Source: Cetobacterium ceti (lineage in GTDB: Bacteria; Fusobacteriota; Fusobacteriia; Fusobacteriales; Fusobacteriaceae). From it: a DNA stretch of 64,000 bases. The translations under genes were made by a program, and so were the position numbers. Location of the stretch: positions 330,204-394,203 of the forward strand of contig NZ_FUWX01000004.1 in assembly GCF_900167275.1 (NCBI RefSeq), read 5' to 3'. Below the pieces are notes generated by a model. The model was not told the DNA's origin, searched no databases, and saw only the letters and a program-made list of their open reading frames with translations. Each line of letters begins with the position of its first letter. Position 1 is the stretch's first letter. Below, piece by piece: positions 52,190 through 61,526 of this stretch.

Positions 52190-54268
52190 TTGAAAAGCAG
52201 AATTTTGAAAATCTTAGAATTTTTAGTAGAGAGAAAAGGGGAAAGCTCTTTTAAAGAAATATCTGAATATTTAAAAGTTAATGAAAGAACAGTTCGATAT
52301 GATATAGAAAAATTAAATGAGATATTAAAATCAAAGAATATAGAAACTATAGAAAATATAGGAAAAGGAAAGTTAAAAATTCAAACCTATGAAAAAATTT
52401 TATTTTTCTTAGAAAAGGAATCCTTAGAGGAAATTTCAGGAGAAATTAGAGAAATAGTTATTTTAAGTAAAATTTTATTTTTAGGAGAAATAAATATTGC
52501 TAATCTAATGGAAGATTTTGACTTAAGTCGTTCAAGTGTAAAATTAATTCTAAAAAATTTAAAAGTTATATTGGAAGCCTATAATCTTTATTTAGAATTA
52601 AATCCACGAAAAGGTTTAATTTTAACTGGAAATGAAGAAAGTATAAGGAGACTTCAATTAAAAATATTAAATGAATATTCCCATGGACCTGTAAATAAAA
52701 CTTTGGGGAAAGAATATATTTACGGGTATATAAAAGAGTATCATAAGAATATAGATGGAGATGTAATTGATAAATATATAAAAATTATTTTAAAAAATTT
52801 AGATAAAATAATATCAGATGAAGCATATATAATTTTAAAAAATTATATATTTATAATGGTAGATAGAATAACTAGAAATTATATTATAAAAAATACTAAG
52901 AATAATGAAAATTTTTATAATAATACAAGGGAATATTATTACTTGAAAGAAAATAGAAAAATATTAGAAAATTATTTTAAAATAAAAATAAATACTCATG
53001 AATTAATAAAATTAACAGATTATTTTTTAGGAAGTAATAGTTATAGTTTAACAAATGATTTTTATAAAAATTGGATTGAAATAGAAATTTTAGTTAAAGA
53101 AATTATAAAAAACTTTGGAGAGTATACAAGTCCAGTTATTGAAAATGATGAGCATTTAATAGATGGGCTTGTAAATCATATAAAACCTGCTATATATAGA
53201 ATAAAAAATAGAATAGAATTTCCAAATTCAATTTATGAAGAATTTTATGAATCCTATGAAAATATTTATATATTTACAAAAAAATCTTTAAAGCCTATGG
53301 AAAAATATTTAAATATGGAAATATCAAATGATGAAATAGCATATATTGGCCTTCATTTTAAAGGTGCACTTGATAGAATAAATTTTAATAAAAAAGAAGT
53401 AAAAAATATATTAATAATTTGTGGGTCAGGATATGGAACATCAAAGTTACTAGCACAACAAATTAAAGAATATTATAATGTGAATATTTTAGGAACAATT
53501 CCTTATAACCAATTTGAAAATTATAAAAATAAAAATATAGATTTGATTATAACAACATTACCTGAAGGAAATTTAAAAACAAGTATACCAGTAGTAACAA
53601 TAGGAGTAATATTAAATCATAAAACTATAGGAATTTTAGATAAATATAATTTGCCTAAATATAATAAAAAAATATCCTTAACAGAACTTTTAGAAGTTAT
53701 AGAAAAATCTACAGAAATAAAAAATAAAAAAAATTTACTGAAGGATATAGAAGAATTATTTGGGAATATCTTACTTAAAGATTTTGAAAATAAAGTGTAT
53801 AATTTAAGTGATTTTTTAGATAAAGAAGGAATATATTTAAATTTAGAAGGAATGTCTTGGGAAGAAAGTGTAAGAACAGCTGGAGAAATATTATTAAAAA
53901 GAGGAAGTATAAAAAAAGAATATATTAGTGAAATGATAAATAAAATTAATATTTTTGGGCCCTATATGGTAACAGATGATAAGTTAGCTCTTCCTCATAG
54001 TAAAAATGATAATACAGTAAAAAAAACAGATATGGTTTTATTAACATTTAAGGAAAATATAATATTTCCTGAAAATACTCCAGTAAAAACCATTCTAGCT
54101 TTTTCATCTGTGGATGGAATAGAGCATCTAAATGCCCTTTCACAATTTATGGATTTAATAAATAATTATAGATTTTTAGAAAAAATTAAGAGTGGTTTAG
54201 ATTCTAAAAAAATAATAGATTTAATAAAAAAATTTGAGTTTCTAACAAAATTAGGAAAAGAGAGCTAA
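52190..54268 (+). CDS. PRD-containing activator with EIIB and EIIA domains
   Basis: 692 residues if TTG 52190 is the start. GAGG lies 8 nt upstream and a TATAAT at 52162-52167 puts transcription start near 52174, ruling out the longer frame from 52136; GTG 52181 is a weaker alternative. Order: helix-turn-helix ('LKVNERTVRYDIEKL'), second HTH ('FDLSRSSVKLILKNL'), two PRDs with His in 'NHIKPAIYR' and 'IGLHFKGALDR', EIIB-like domain with Cys411 ('ICGSGYGTSKLL'), EIIA with His603 ('LALPHSKND'). A close paralogue of the gene at 36226. Being divergent from the fructose-family PTS, it is probably that transporter's regulator. Confidence 0.9.
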   Translation: MKSRILKILEFLVERKGESSFKEISEYLKVNERTVRYDIEKLNEILKSKNIETIENIGKGKLKIQTYEKILFFLEKESLEEISGEIREIVILSKILFLGEINIANLMEDFDLSRSSVKLILKNLKVILEAYNLYLELNPRKGLILTGNEESIRRLQLKILNEYSHGPVNKTLGKEYIYGYIKEYHKNIDGDVIDKYIKIILKNLDKIISDEAYIILKNYIFIMVDRITRNYIIKNTKNNENFYNNTREYYYLKENRKILENYFKIKINTHELIKLTDYFLGSNSYSLTNDFYKNWIEIEILVKEIIKNFGEYTSPVIENDEHLIDGLVNHIKPAIYRIKNRIEFPNSIYEEFYESYENIYIFTKKSLKPMEKYLNMEISNDEIAYIGLHFKGALDRINFNKKEVKNILIICGSGYGTSKLLAQQIKEYYNVNILGTIPYNQFENYKNKNIDLIITTLPEGNLKTSIPVVTIGVILNHKTIGILDKYNLPKYNKKISLTELLEVIEKSTEIKNKKNLLKDIEELFGNILLKDFENKVYNLSDFLDKEGIYLNLEGMSWEESVRTAGEILLKRGSIKKEYISEMINKINIFGPYMVTDDKLALPHSKNDNTVKKTDMVLLTFKENIIFPENTPVKTILAFSSVDGIEHLNALSQFMDLINNYRFLEKIKSGLDSKKIIDLIKKFEFLTKLGKES

Positions 54269-54279
54269 AGGAGGAGAGG

Positions 54280-54762
54280 GTGGAAAAATATTATTATATA
54301 TATAATACAGTCATAGGGGATTTAATAATTATAGAGAATAGTAGAGCCATAGTAGAAATTAATAGTAGTAGAGATATTGAAGGGTTTGAAAAAAAAGAAA
54401 CTGCTTTAATTAAATGGGCACACTTAGAATTAGAAGAGTACTTTAAGGGAAAAAGAAAAATATTTACTTTTCCAATAAGAATGTATGGAACTCTTTTTCA
54501 AGAAAGAGTTTGGAAGGAACTACAAAATATTCCCTATGGAGAAACTAGAAGTTATAAATATATAGGAGAACAAATTGAAAATCCAAAAGGAGCTAGAGCA
54601 GTTGGTATGGCAAATAATAAAAATAAATTGTTAATAGTAGTTCCTTGTCATAGGGTTATAAGTGCTAATGGTGATTTAAATGGGTTTGCTATAGGAATAA
54701 ATATAAAAAAAATATTACTAGAGTTAGAAGCAAAAAATAAAGAAACTCCTAGTTTAGAATAA
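54280..54762 (+). CDS. ogt: Methylated-DNA--[protein]-cysteine S-methyltransferase
   Basis: 160 residues from a GTG start (GGAGGAG SD). The acceptor is Cys123 in 'VVPCHRVISANG', preceded by the DNA-recognition helix 'RAVGMANNKN' (Arg finger). 'NGFAIGINIKK' replaces the usual 'GGYAGG' loop. It repairs O6-alkylguanine by self-alkylation. It starts 11 nt after the regulator gene and its last codons form the left arm of a terminator. Confidence 0.94.
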   Translation: MEKYYYIYNTVIGDLIIIENSRAIVEINSSRDIEGFEKKETALIKWAHLELEEYFKGKRKIFTFPIRMYGTLFQERVWKELQNIPYGETRSYKYIGEQIENPKGARAVGMANNKNKLLIVVPCHRVISANGDLNGFAIGINIKKILLELEAKNKETPSLE

Positions 54763-54782
54763 AATCTAAACTAGGAGTTTTG
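54742..54782. terminator. Bidirectional terminator between ogt and tyrosine decarboxylase
   Basis: AAACTCCTAGTTTAGA / TCTAAACTAGGAGTTT, a perfect 16-bp stem with a 6-nt A/T loop. It overlaps the end of ogt. Confidence 0.9.
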
Positions 54783-54783
54783 T

Positions 54784-56634
54784 CTATTTAACTAAAAGAC
54801 TTAATTTTCTTATAATATTACTTTCTACTTTTGGAATATATTCTTTAAAGACTTCAGGATCATTTAAGAATGGAGATAAAACACAAGCTCTTAGTAAAGT
54901 TAAATTTTTAACTTTATCCCACTCTTCTTTAGGAACATTTAATCTTTGAAGAATATCTAAAGGACTATCTGAGTAATCAGCCATGGAAAAATCAGTATGG
55001 GAAGTTACAAATCCATTAGAATAAATATCTGGTGAGAAAATAGATGATAGATTATATAAATCTTCATTTAATTTATTTAAACTATTTAAATCTTTATTTC
55101 CTTCAACGTTTAAAACAAAATCAACCATATTGAAATCAGGAATTGTTAAAGGTTCAACATAAACTTTTTTATCATTAACTGTGAAATATTTTTTATTACT
55201 TATGTAGTCATATAGATTATATGCCCCTTCAATACTAGCACCGATTAATTTTCCATATCCAGTTACATTTAAAGGTAAAACTCTATGAGCAGCCCAAACA
55301 GAAGCAGCAGCAGCTCCAGATTTTGATCCTTCCATAATAAATGCTCCAAGTAATGCAGGAACTTTAACACCTTTTTCAAATACATAACTAGCAAAATATG
55401 AAATAGAATCTCTCATACGTTTATCTTTAATTACAATACCCCCTGCTGAGTATGGAATATATCCCATTTTATGAGGATCAATAGTAATACTATCTGCATA
55501 TTTCATAGCTTTAAAAGCATTATAAATATCTTCAGATGGCCAATTTAAATCTTTGTTATAAAAAATGTTATTTTCAGCAAATTTATTTTTAAGATCATTT
55601 TTATCAATGAAGTTATAATTTTCATCTAAGAAAATAGATCTTGCATATCCTCCATAGGCAGCATCAATGTGGAAATAAAAGTTAATACCATTTTTAGCAT
55701 ATTGATTTTTAAGTTCTAGGATTTTATCCACATAATCTACAGCACCCTCTTCAGTAGTTCCAACAACGGCAACTAATCCTAAAATAGGAGTTCCTTTAGA
55801 AATATAAGAATCAATAGTATTTTTAAGTTCAGTTAAATTCATTCTATAGTGATTATCTAATTTAATAGGAATTAAATTATGAGTACCAATCCCTAAAATA
55901 TCAGCAGCTTTTAACCAAGAATAGTGTTTAGTTTCAGGAACTAACCAAACTCCTAAATCTTGAATTTCAGTAGCTAAAGAACGAGCTGAATGACTTTTTA
56001 GTATATCCATTTTATTATTTGAAAGTTCAAGAATATTTATAATATCTTCAATAGGCATATTTAAAAGTTCCCACTTAGATTTTCCTTTTACTAATTCAGG
56101 TTCAACTTCTTCAATGGCAAATGGTAAAGATTTTAAATTTCTAGCATACCAAATAGCTTCATAGTTAGCAATAGATCCATCAGCACAAATATGTCCCCAT
56201 CCTTTAGGATATTCCATTAATTTACAGAAATCTTCTCCAACTTCTTTTTCCATAACAGAAGTAGGTTCAGAAGATTCGTATGCCACGTTATTTAAGTTAT
56301 AAAGCATTGCTCCAAAATATCCTAGTAATCCTGGAACTAAAGTTTCAGAATTCATATGTCCTAAATATCTTGGGGAATGCCAAGGAGTTGCATTTTCACG
56401 TAGTCTTTTAGACATATCATCAAAAACAGATTTCATCTTCTCTAAAGTATATTTAAAATTTTCATTATTTTTCACATTACTTGTGATAACATCTGGGTCT
56501 TCTGGATGGAAATTTTTTCTCCAATAAACATGATCCTGAAATAAAGAGTTTAAAATTTCAGAGAAAGCATTACTGTTTTCAGAGTTAGGACCTAAAAATA
56601 AAGCTTTGTAATCAAGTGAATTATTGTTGTTCAT
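54784..56634 (-). CDS. tdc: Tyrosine decarboxylase-like PLP enzyme
   Basis: 616 residues, matching the roughly 620 of bacterial tyrosine decarboxylases. 'TPWHSPRYLGHMNSETL', 'AIWYARNLKSLPFAIEEVEPEL' (in part), 'HIDAAYGGYARS' and the PLP-binding Lys389 in 'TIDPHKMGY' follow the Enterococcus/Lactobacillus enzymes. It should convert tyrosine (and perhaps phenylalanine or dopa) to the amine and CO2, consuming a proton. It overlaps the antiporter gene by 14 nt, forming a decarboxylase/antiporter pair for acid resistance or proton-motive force. Substrate range is inferred from resemblance. Confidence 0.87.
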   Translation of the reverse strand: MNNNNSLDYKALFLGPNSENSNAFSEILNSLFQDHVYWRKNFHPEDPDVITSNVKNNENFKYTLEKMKSVFDDMSKRLRENATPWHSPRYLGHMNSETLVPGLLGYFGAMLYNLNNVAYESSEPTSVMEKEVGEDFCKLMEYPKGWGHICADGSIANYEAIWYARNLKSLPFAIEEVEPELVKGKSKWELLNMPIEDIINILELSNNKMDILKSHSARSLATEIQDLGVWLVPETKHYSWLKAADILGIGTHNLIPIKLDNHYRMNLTELKNTIDSYISKGTPILGLVAVVGTTEEGAVDYVDKILELKNQYAKNGINFYFHIDAAYGGYARSIFLDENYNFIDKNDLKNKFAENNIFYNKDLNWPSEDIYNAFKAMKYADSITIDPHKMGYIPYSAGGIVIKDKRMRDSISYFASYVFEKGVKVPALLGAFIMEGSKSGAAAASVWAAHRVLPLNVTGYGKLIGASIEGAYNLYDYISNKKYFTVNDKKVYVEPLTIPDFNMVDFVLNVEGNKDLNSLNKLNEDLYNLSSIFSPDIYSNGFVTSHTDFSMADYSDSPLDILQRLNVPKEEWDKVKNLTLLRACVLSPFLNDPEVFKEYIPKVESNIIRKLSLLVK

Positions 56635-58027
56635 TTAGAACATCTCCTTTTTTCCATGTAGGTTTTTTATATTTAAATATAATTAAAGGCAAAATTACTA
56701 AAATGATAGTACCAAGTACTTGTATTAAAATAGAAGCAGTGTGTAAATCTTCTGGAATATCACTATTAGGGATAATACTTACAATAATTGTAGTAATAAC
56801 ACCTATAAAAGCTAAAATAACTGTAATCCACATACCAATTTTTCCTCCAGGAACAGGAGTTGATCTATGAACTTCAGGCATTTTATATTTTAAAATAATC
56901 TCAGCTAATAGAATAAGAACATAAACAACACAGTAAAGAATAGTAGTTAACATTAAAATCATTATAAATCCTGTATTTATTTCAGGAACAACAACATATA
57001 ATAAAGTAACTAAAGTAATAACAGTAGCTTGAATAATAACAAAGGTAACAGGAATATTATCCTTATTTCTTTTTTGAAAAATAGGAGGTAATAATCCTTC
57101 CTCTGCAACTTTGATCATAGCTTTTGAAGGTCCTAAAACCCAAGCATTTAATTGAGCAAAAACTCCAAAGGCAATCATAAGAGCAAGAATATTTGTCATC
57201 CAAGGAATACCAAGTGCATTAAAATAAATTTGAAAAGGTTGAATAATTACTGCTAAATTAATCTTATCTGCTGGAATAGCATTAGCTTCTGTTAAAGCAG
57301 CTATAAGATTAAATATAACCATAAGGAAAATAGTTACGAAAACAGCTATAGGATAATTTCTTTTTGGATTATCAATATCGTTAGCATGAACTGAAGCAAT
57401 CTCAAGACCTGCAAAGATAAAACATATACCCGCAAAGAAAGAAAATTTATCTAAGGAATTTAAATTTGGAATTAAAGTATCCATATTTAAAGGACCAAGA
57501 TTAACGTTACCAATTTTAAAAGAATACCAAAGACCTAAAACGATTAATAAAATAGCAGGGATATAAATTCCTATAACAGCTCCCCAAGTACTTATCAATT
57601 TACCAAAGTGAGCTTTGAAGTTTAAAAGAGTTATAATCCAATAAGTTATAATAACTGTAATAACAATAAAAGTATTATTATTAGCTAAATCAGGTCTATT
57701 GATAATATAGGGAATCATTGCAGCAAATGCTGTGGATACCATAACCATACCGAAAAACATTTGAACCCAGAGTAGCCATGAAGTAACAAAGGCCCATTTA
57801 GGACCAAGAGCAGCTTTTACCCAAACTTGGGGCCCTCCCTCTTGAGGCCAACCAGTTGCAAGTTCCGCAGCCACAAGGGAAATAGGAATTGCAAAGAATA
57901 TAGCGGCACAAACCATATAAAAAATACCGGCCCAACCAACACTTGCTACAGTAGGAATATTACGAATACTTCCATAGAAAGCGATGCTCAGAGCAATAAG
58001 TTGAAAAAGAGTAATTTTTTTAACCAT
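56621..58027 (-). CDS. tyrP: Tyrosine/tyramine-type amino acid antiporter (APC superfamily)
   Basis: 468 residues with twelve predicted membrane helices. Helix 1 has the APC pattern 'SIRNIPTVASVGWAG'; 'ELATGWPQEGGPQVWVKAALG' (in part, near 56-76) resembles GadC and TyrP antiporters. It should exchange extracellular tyrosine for intracellular amine. It is first in a two-gene operon with the decarboxylase. GGAGG precedes the ATG. Confidence 0.87.
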   Translation of the reverse strand: MVKKITLFQLIALSIAFYGSIRNIPTVASVGWAGIFYMVCAAIFFAIPISLVAAELATGWPQEGGPQVWVKAALGPKWAFVTSWLLWVQMFFGMVMVSTAFAAMIPYIINRPDLANNNTFIVITVIITYWIITLLNFKAHFGKLISTWGAVIGIYIPAILLIVLGLWYSFKIGNVNLGPLNMDTLIPNLNSLDKFSFFAGICFIFAGLEIASVHANDIDNPKRNYPIAVFVTIFLMVIFNLIAALTEANAIPADKINLAVIIQPFQIYFNALGIPWMTNILALMIAFGVFAQLNAWVLGPSKAMIKVAEEGLLPPIFQKRNKDNIPVTFVIIQATVITLVTLLYVVVPEINTGFIMILMLTTILYCVVYVLILLAEIILKYKMPEVHRSTPVPGGKIGMWITVILAFIGVITTIIVSIIPNSDIPEDLHTASILIQVLGTIILVILPLIIFKYKKPTWKKGDVLNEQQ

Positions 58028-58122
58028 CTCTAATCCTCCATTTTGATTTTAAATTGATTTTAAACTTTTGAGCTCCCTTGACTGTTCCAGAGAGAATAAA
58101 AATATCCTTTTAAAATAAAAAT

Positions 58123-58158
58123 AAAAAAATCCTAGGGAAATTAACCTAGGATTTTAAA
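58123..58158 (-). terminator. Terminator of preT-preA
   Basis: AAAATCCTAGG / CCTAGGATTTT with an 8-nt loop and a T-run on the minus strand, 8 nt after the preA stop. It isolates tyrP-tdc from preTA. The remaining gap to 58027 contains no promoter I can define with confidence. Confidence 0.85.
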
Positions 58159-58165
58159 TGAAAAT

Positions 58166-59404
58166 TTATAAAATTATATGCTCTTTATGATTTTTTCCAT
58201 CTTTAAAAATTATCTCTCCCTTAGTGATACACTGGGTAGGGCAAACAGTTGCACAAAGGTGACAACCTACACATCTATCTTTATCTAAGGTGATTTTTCT
58301 ATTTTCTTTATCCCAATTAAGAGCTTGATGTCCTCCATCATAGCAAGAAATATAACATCTTCCACAATGAACACAAAGATCTTTATTAAATTGAGGATAA
58401 ACAATATAATTTCTATCTAATTCTTCAGCAGGAATAATATTTTTAACAGCTATTCCAACTAAATCTTCTAATTTATTTACACCTTTTTCTTCCATATAAT
58501 ATGAAAGTCCACTTATTAAATCTTCAACAATTCTATATCCATACTGCATAATAGAAGTTGTAACTTGAAGAGTACTTGCACCCATAAGAATAAATTCAAG
58601 AGCATCTTCCCAAGTTTCAATTCCTCCCATTCCACTAATAGGAACATTTTTAGTTTTTTCATTTGTTCTTAATTCATGTAAAAACCTAAGGGCGATTGGT
58701 TTAACTGCCTTACCTGAATAACCAGATACAGATGATTTACCATTGACAATTGGTAAACAAACTAATTTATCAAAATCTATATTTGTAATTGATTTAACAG
58801 TATTAATTGCAGCAATTCCATCAGCTCCCCCATCCATAGCAGCAATTGCAGGATCAGTCATATGTCCAATATTTGGGGTCATTTTTGCAAGAACAGGAAG
58901 TTTACTTCCTCTTTTTACAGCTTCACAATATTTTTTTACAAGGGCAGGATTTTGTCCAACATCAGATCCCATATCATGGCTTGTCATTTGAGGGCAAGAG
59001 AAATTACATTCAATCATATCGGCTCCAGCTTCTGTAACAAGAGTGGCTAACTTTTCCCATTCTTCTTCATTGGCACCCATTATAGAAGCAATAATAACTT
59101 TATTTGGGTAATTGTCCTTTAATTTCCTAAGGGCAGCTAAATTTTCCTCTAGGGGATGCTCAGCAATTTGCTCCATATTCTTAAATCCTACAAAGGGAGT
59201 ACTCTCTTTTCTAAGTTCTGTAAAACGTGGAGAAACTTCACTAGGCTTGAAAAAACCTATAGTTTTAAATACTACACCTCCCCATCCTACTTCAAGAGAT
59301 TTTGCACACATTTCATAGCAGTTTCCAACTGGTGATGATGAAAGTAGGAAAGGATTTTCAAAATGAACTCCTAGAAAATTAATTGAAAGATCTTTTTTAA
59401 ACAT
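58166..59404 (-). CDS. preA: NAD-dependent dihydropyrimidine dehydrogenase subunit PreA
   Basis: 412 residues. The N-terminal FMN-binding TIM barrel resembles dihydroorotate dehydrogenase ('[23 protein letters not shown]' in part, 'ECNFSCPQM', '[21 protein letters not shown]' in part). The C-terminus holds two 4Fe-4S motifs, '[11 protein letters not shown]' and '[15 protein letters not shown]'. With PreT it reduces uracil and thymine to the dihydro forms with NADH (or the reverse). It is coupled to preT through a TAATG overlap at 59404. Confidence 0.95.
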   Translation of the reverse strand: MFKKDLSINFLGVHFENPFLLSSSPVGNCYEMCAKSLEVGWGGVVFKTIGFFKPSEVSPRFTELRKESTPFVGFKNMEQIAEHPLEENLAALRKLKDNYPNKVIIASIMGANEEEWEKLATLVTEAGADMIECNFSCPQMTSHDMGSDVGQNPALVKKYCEAVKRGSKLPVLAKMTPNIGHMTDPAIAAMDGGADGIAAINTVKSITNIDFDKLVCLPIVNGKSSVSGYSGKAVKPIALRFLHELRTNEKTKNVPISGMGGIETWEDALEFILMGASTLQVTTSIMQYGYRIVEDLISGLSYYMEEKGVNKLEDLVGIAVKNIIPAEELDRNYIVYPQFNKDLCVHCGRCYISCYDGGHQALNWDKENRKITLDKDRCVGCHLCATVCPTQCITKGEIIFKDGKNHKEHIIL

Positions 59405-60597
59405 TATCTGTCCCCTCCTAAATATTCCATTATATTATCAGCAGCCTCTTTACCTGATTTTATAGCATAAACTACAGTTTTATCTCCTTGGGCAATATCT
59501 CCTGCAAAAAATACAGAAGATTTTTTACAAGTTTTAATTTCCTCAGGAAGAGTTGAAACTTGTCCAACTGCTAAAATAATTTTGTCTGGAGTAATTGTCA
59601 TAGTGTCTTTACTATCGTTTATAAAAGTAACTTTATCATTGGAATAGTCTAAAGGAGTAAATCCATCGAAAATAGAAATATTTAACTCTCTAGCATTTTT
59701 TAATTCTCCTTTACTAGCTGGGAAGTTATCCATATTTTCCCTAGCCACAACTTTAACATTTGTAGCACCTAATAATTTTGCAGAAGTAGCAGCATCTAAA
59801 GCTACATCTCCACCACCGATAATAAGAATATTTTCTTCTATATTTCTTTTAGTTTCATTGCTTTTAATTTCCCTTAAAAAATCCACAGCATTTATAACTT
59901 TATTAGATTTATCAAAAAGTGGTAACATTCTTCCATTGTCATATCCTGTAGCAATTAAAATAGCTTTAAAACCATTATTTTCAAGAGAATTTATGGTCAT
60001 ATCCTTAGTAAATTCAAAGTTATTTATAAATTTAACACCTAAATTTTTAATTAAAGATATTTCATAATCAATAATATCCTCTCCAAGTCTAAATGGAGGA
60101 ATACCATATCTTAACCAACCACCAAATTTTTCATTTTTTTCAAAAATAGTGACATCATAACCATTTTGAGCAAGTTTAGCACTAGCAGCTAACCCTGCTG
60201 GACCAGAACCAATAATAGCAATTTTTTCTTTGGTAATAGGTGAAGCTTTTAAAGGATTAAATTTAATTTTTCTTTCATAATCTGTTAAAAATTGTTGAAG
60301 TTTTCCAATTTCGATAGGTTTATCAATTCCTGTTCTACTACAGGCAAGTTGGCAATATTTTTCAGTGGGACAAATACGAGAGCAAATACCTCCTAAAACA
60401 TTATTAGTTCTAATAGTTTCAATTGCTCCTTTTAAGTTTCTAAAACGAAGTGATCTAATAAATTTCCCTGGGTCAGTTCCTGCTGGGCAAGACTGAGAAC
60501 AAGGTGCATCGTTGCAAAGTAAGCATCTAGCTGCTTCTTCAATTGCAAGTAATGGGGTATAACATTCTTCTAATTCTTCCATGTAATTCTTATCCAT
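59404..60597 (-). CDS. preT: NAD-dependent dihydropyrimidine dehydrogenase subunit PreT
   Basis: 397 residues from ATG 60597 (AAGGAGG SD about 9 nt upstream); the longer frame to 60657 runs through the promoter. N-terminal cysteines for Fe-S clusters ('[16 protein letters not shown]', '[15 protein letters not shown]') precede an FAD/NAD(P) oxidoreductase: '[18 protein letters not shown]' (near 148-165), '[18 protein letters not shown]' and '[17 protein letters not shown]'. It feeds electrons from NADH to PreA. Confidence 0.95.
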   Translation of the reverse strand: MDKNYMEELEECYTPLLAIEEAARCLLCNDAPCSQSCPAGTDPGKFIRSLRFRNLKGAIETIRTNNVLGGICSRICPTEKYCQLACSRTGIDKPIEIGKLQQFLTDYERKIKFNPLKASPITKEKIAIIGSGPAGLAASAKLAQNGYDVTIFEKNEKFGGWLRYGIPPFRLGEDIIDYEISLIKNLGVKFINNFEFTKDMTINSLENNGFKAILIATGYDNGRMLPLFDKSNKVINAVDFLREIKSNETKRNIEENILIIGGGDVALDAATSAKLLGATNVKVVARENMDNFPASKGELKNARELNISIFDGFTPLDYSNDKVTFINDSKDTMTITPDKIILAVGQVSTLPEEIKTCKKSSVFFAGDIAQGDKTVVYAIKSGKEAADNIMEYLGGDR

Positions 60598-60637
60598 ATA
60601 TTTGGACCTCCTTAAATTATTAAAAGACCTTAATTTA

Positions 60638-60665
60638 AATATACTCTCTAAATTCAAAAAGTCAA
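60638..60665 (-). promoter_or_regulatory. Promoter of preTA
   Basis: On the minus strand TTGACT (60665-60660), a 16-bp spacer and TATATT (60643-60638). It supports the short PreT start. Confidence 0.55.
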
Positions 60666-60687
60666 TTAAAAAAATGTTTTGAACATG

Positions 60688-60724
60688 AAAAAAAGAAGTG
60701 GAAACAATCCACTTCTTTCAAAAA
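60688..60724 (-). terminator. Terminator of the L,D-transpeptidase gene
   Basis: AAAGAAGTGGA / TCCACTTCTTT with a 5-nt loop and a T-run on the minus strand. Confidence 0.85.
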
Positions 60725-60725
60725 A

Positions 60726-61370
60726 TTACTTTATCAATTGAGAACTGCTAAAATATTTATCATCATCACCTACAATAAATAAAACTGTATTATCCTTTAT
60801 AGTATCTATAATATTTTTAGATAATTTAGTAGGAACAGCGGGGCATCCTAAACTTCTTCCTAAAAATCCCAGGTGATTCATATATTCAGGTGTTGCATAG
60901 TCAGCTCCATGAATAACAATATTTCTTTCTAGGGCATTGGAATTAAATCCTTTTTCTAGTCCAACCATTCTAAGAGAATATCCATTGCTTCCCACATAGG
61001 GGTCTTTATTTGTAAGAAAAAATCCTATGGAACTTTGATAGGAATTTATAATATTGGAAAATTTTATAGCCATAATTTTTCCACTATTTTTTCCGTGAGT
61101 TACATAGGTATTGTAAAGTAATACTTTTTTATCTAAATCTAAAACATAAAATCTTTTTTCTGTGGAAGGTTTTGTATAATCAATAATAGTTAGGAGATTA
61201 TTTTTTTTATTTGAAATTTTATTAAAGCCATTTAAAGCCATTTGAAAAACTTTTTTATTAATAATATTTTCTAAATTCATATTTTTATATAATTCATCAC
61301 TTTGTGAAATGTTTTTAGAATAACAATTGAAACTGCTAAAAAAAACTAAAGATAATATAAATTTTTTCAT
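60726..61370 (-). CDS. Secreted L,D-transpeptidase (YkuD-like)
   Basis: 214 residues with a signal peptide (about 1-18). The catalytic motif 'HGADY...LGRSLGCPAVP' has His154 and Cys176. This arrangement matches the subfamily annotated as murein L,D-transpeptidase catalytic domain proteins. It acts on peptidoglycan, making 3-3 cross-links or attaching proteins; which one is not readable. The basic middle stretch (about 45-60) may bind the wall. A single gene with its own promoter and terminator. Confidence 0.87.
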   Translation of the reverse strand: MKKFILSLVFFSSFNCYSKNISQSDELYKNMNLENIINKKVFQMALNGFNKISNKKNNLLTIIDYTKPSTEKRFYVLDLDKKVLLYNTYVTHGKNSGKIMAIKFSNIINSYQSSIGFFLTNKDPYVGSNGYSLRMVGLEKGFNSNALERNIVIHGADYATPEYMNHLGFLGRSLGCPAVPTKLSKNIIDTIKDNTVLFIVGDDDKYFSSSQLIK

Positions 61371-61410
61371 ATGGAGACTCCTTATTTTCTTTATATTTGT
61401 TGTATAAAAA

Positions 61411-61439
61411 ATTATAATTTGAAAAATATTTTAAGTCAA
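61411..61439 (-). promoter_or_regulatory. Promoter of the L,D-transpeptidase gene
   Basis: On the minus strand TTGACT (61439-61434), a 17-bp spacer and TATAAT (61416-61411). Confidence 0.65.
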
Positions 61440-61451
61440 ATATATTTATAA

Positions 61452-61480
61452 TTGACAGATGGAAAAAACGTGTGTAATAA
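61452..61480 (+). promoter_or_regulatory. Promoter of the amino acid permease gene
   Basis: TTGACA (61452-61457), a 17-bp spacer and TAATAA (61475-61480). Confidence 0.6.
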
Positions 61481-61526
61481 TAGGCTGTTAAAAAAATAAA
61501 ATAAGGAGAGTTGATAAGAGACGTAG

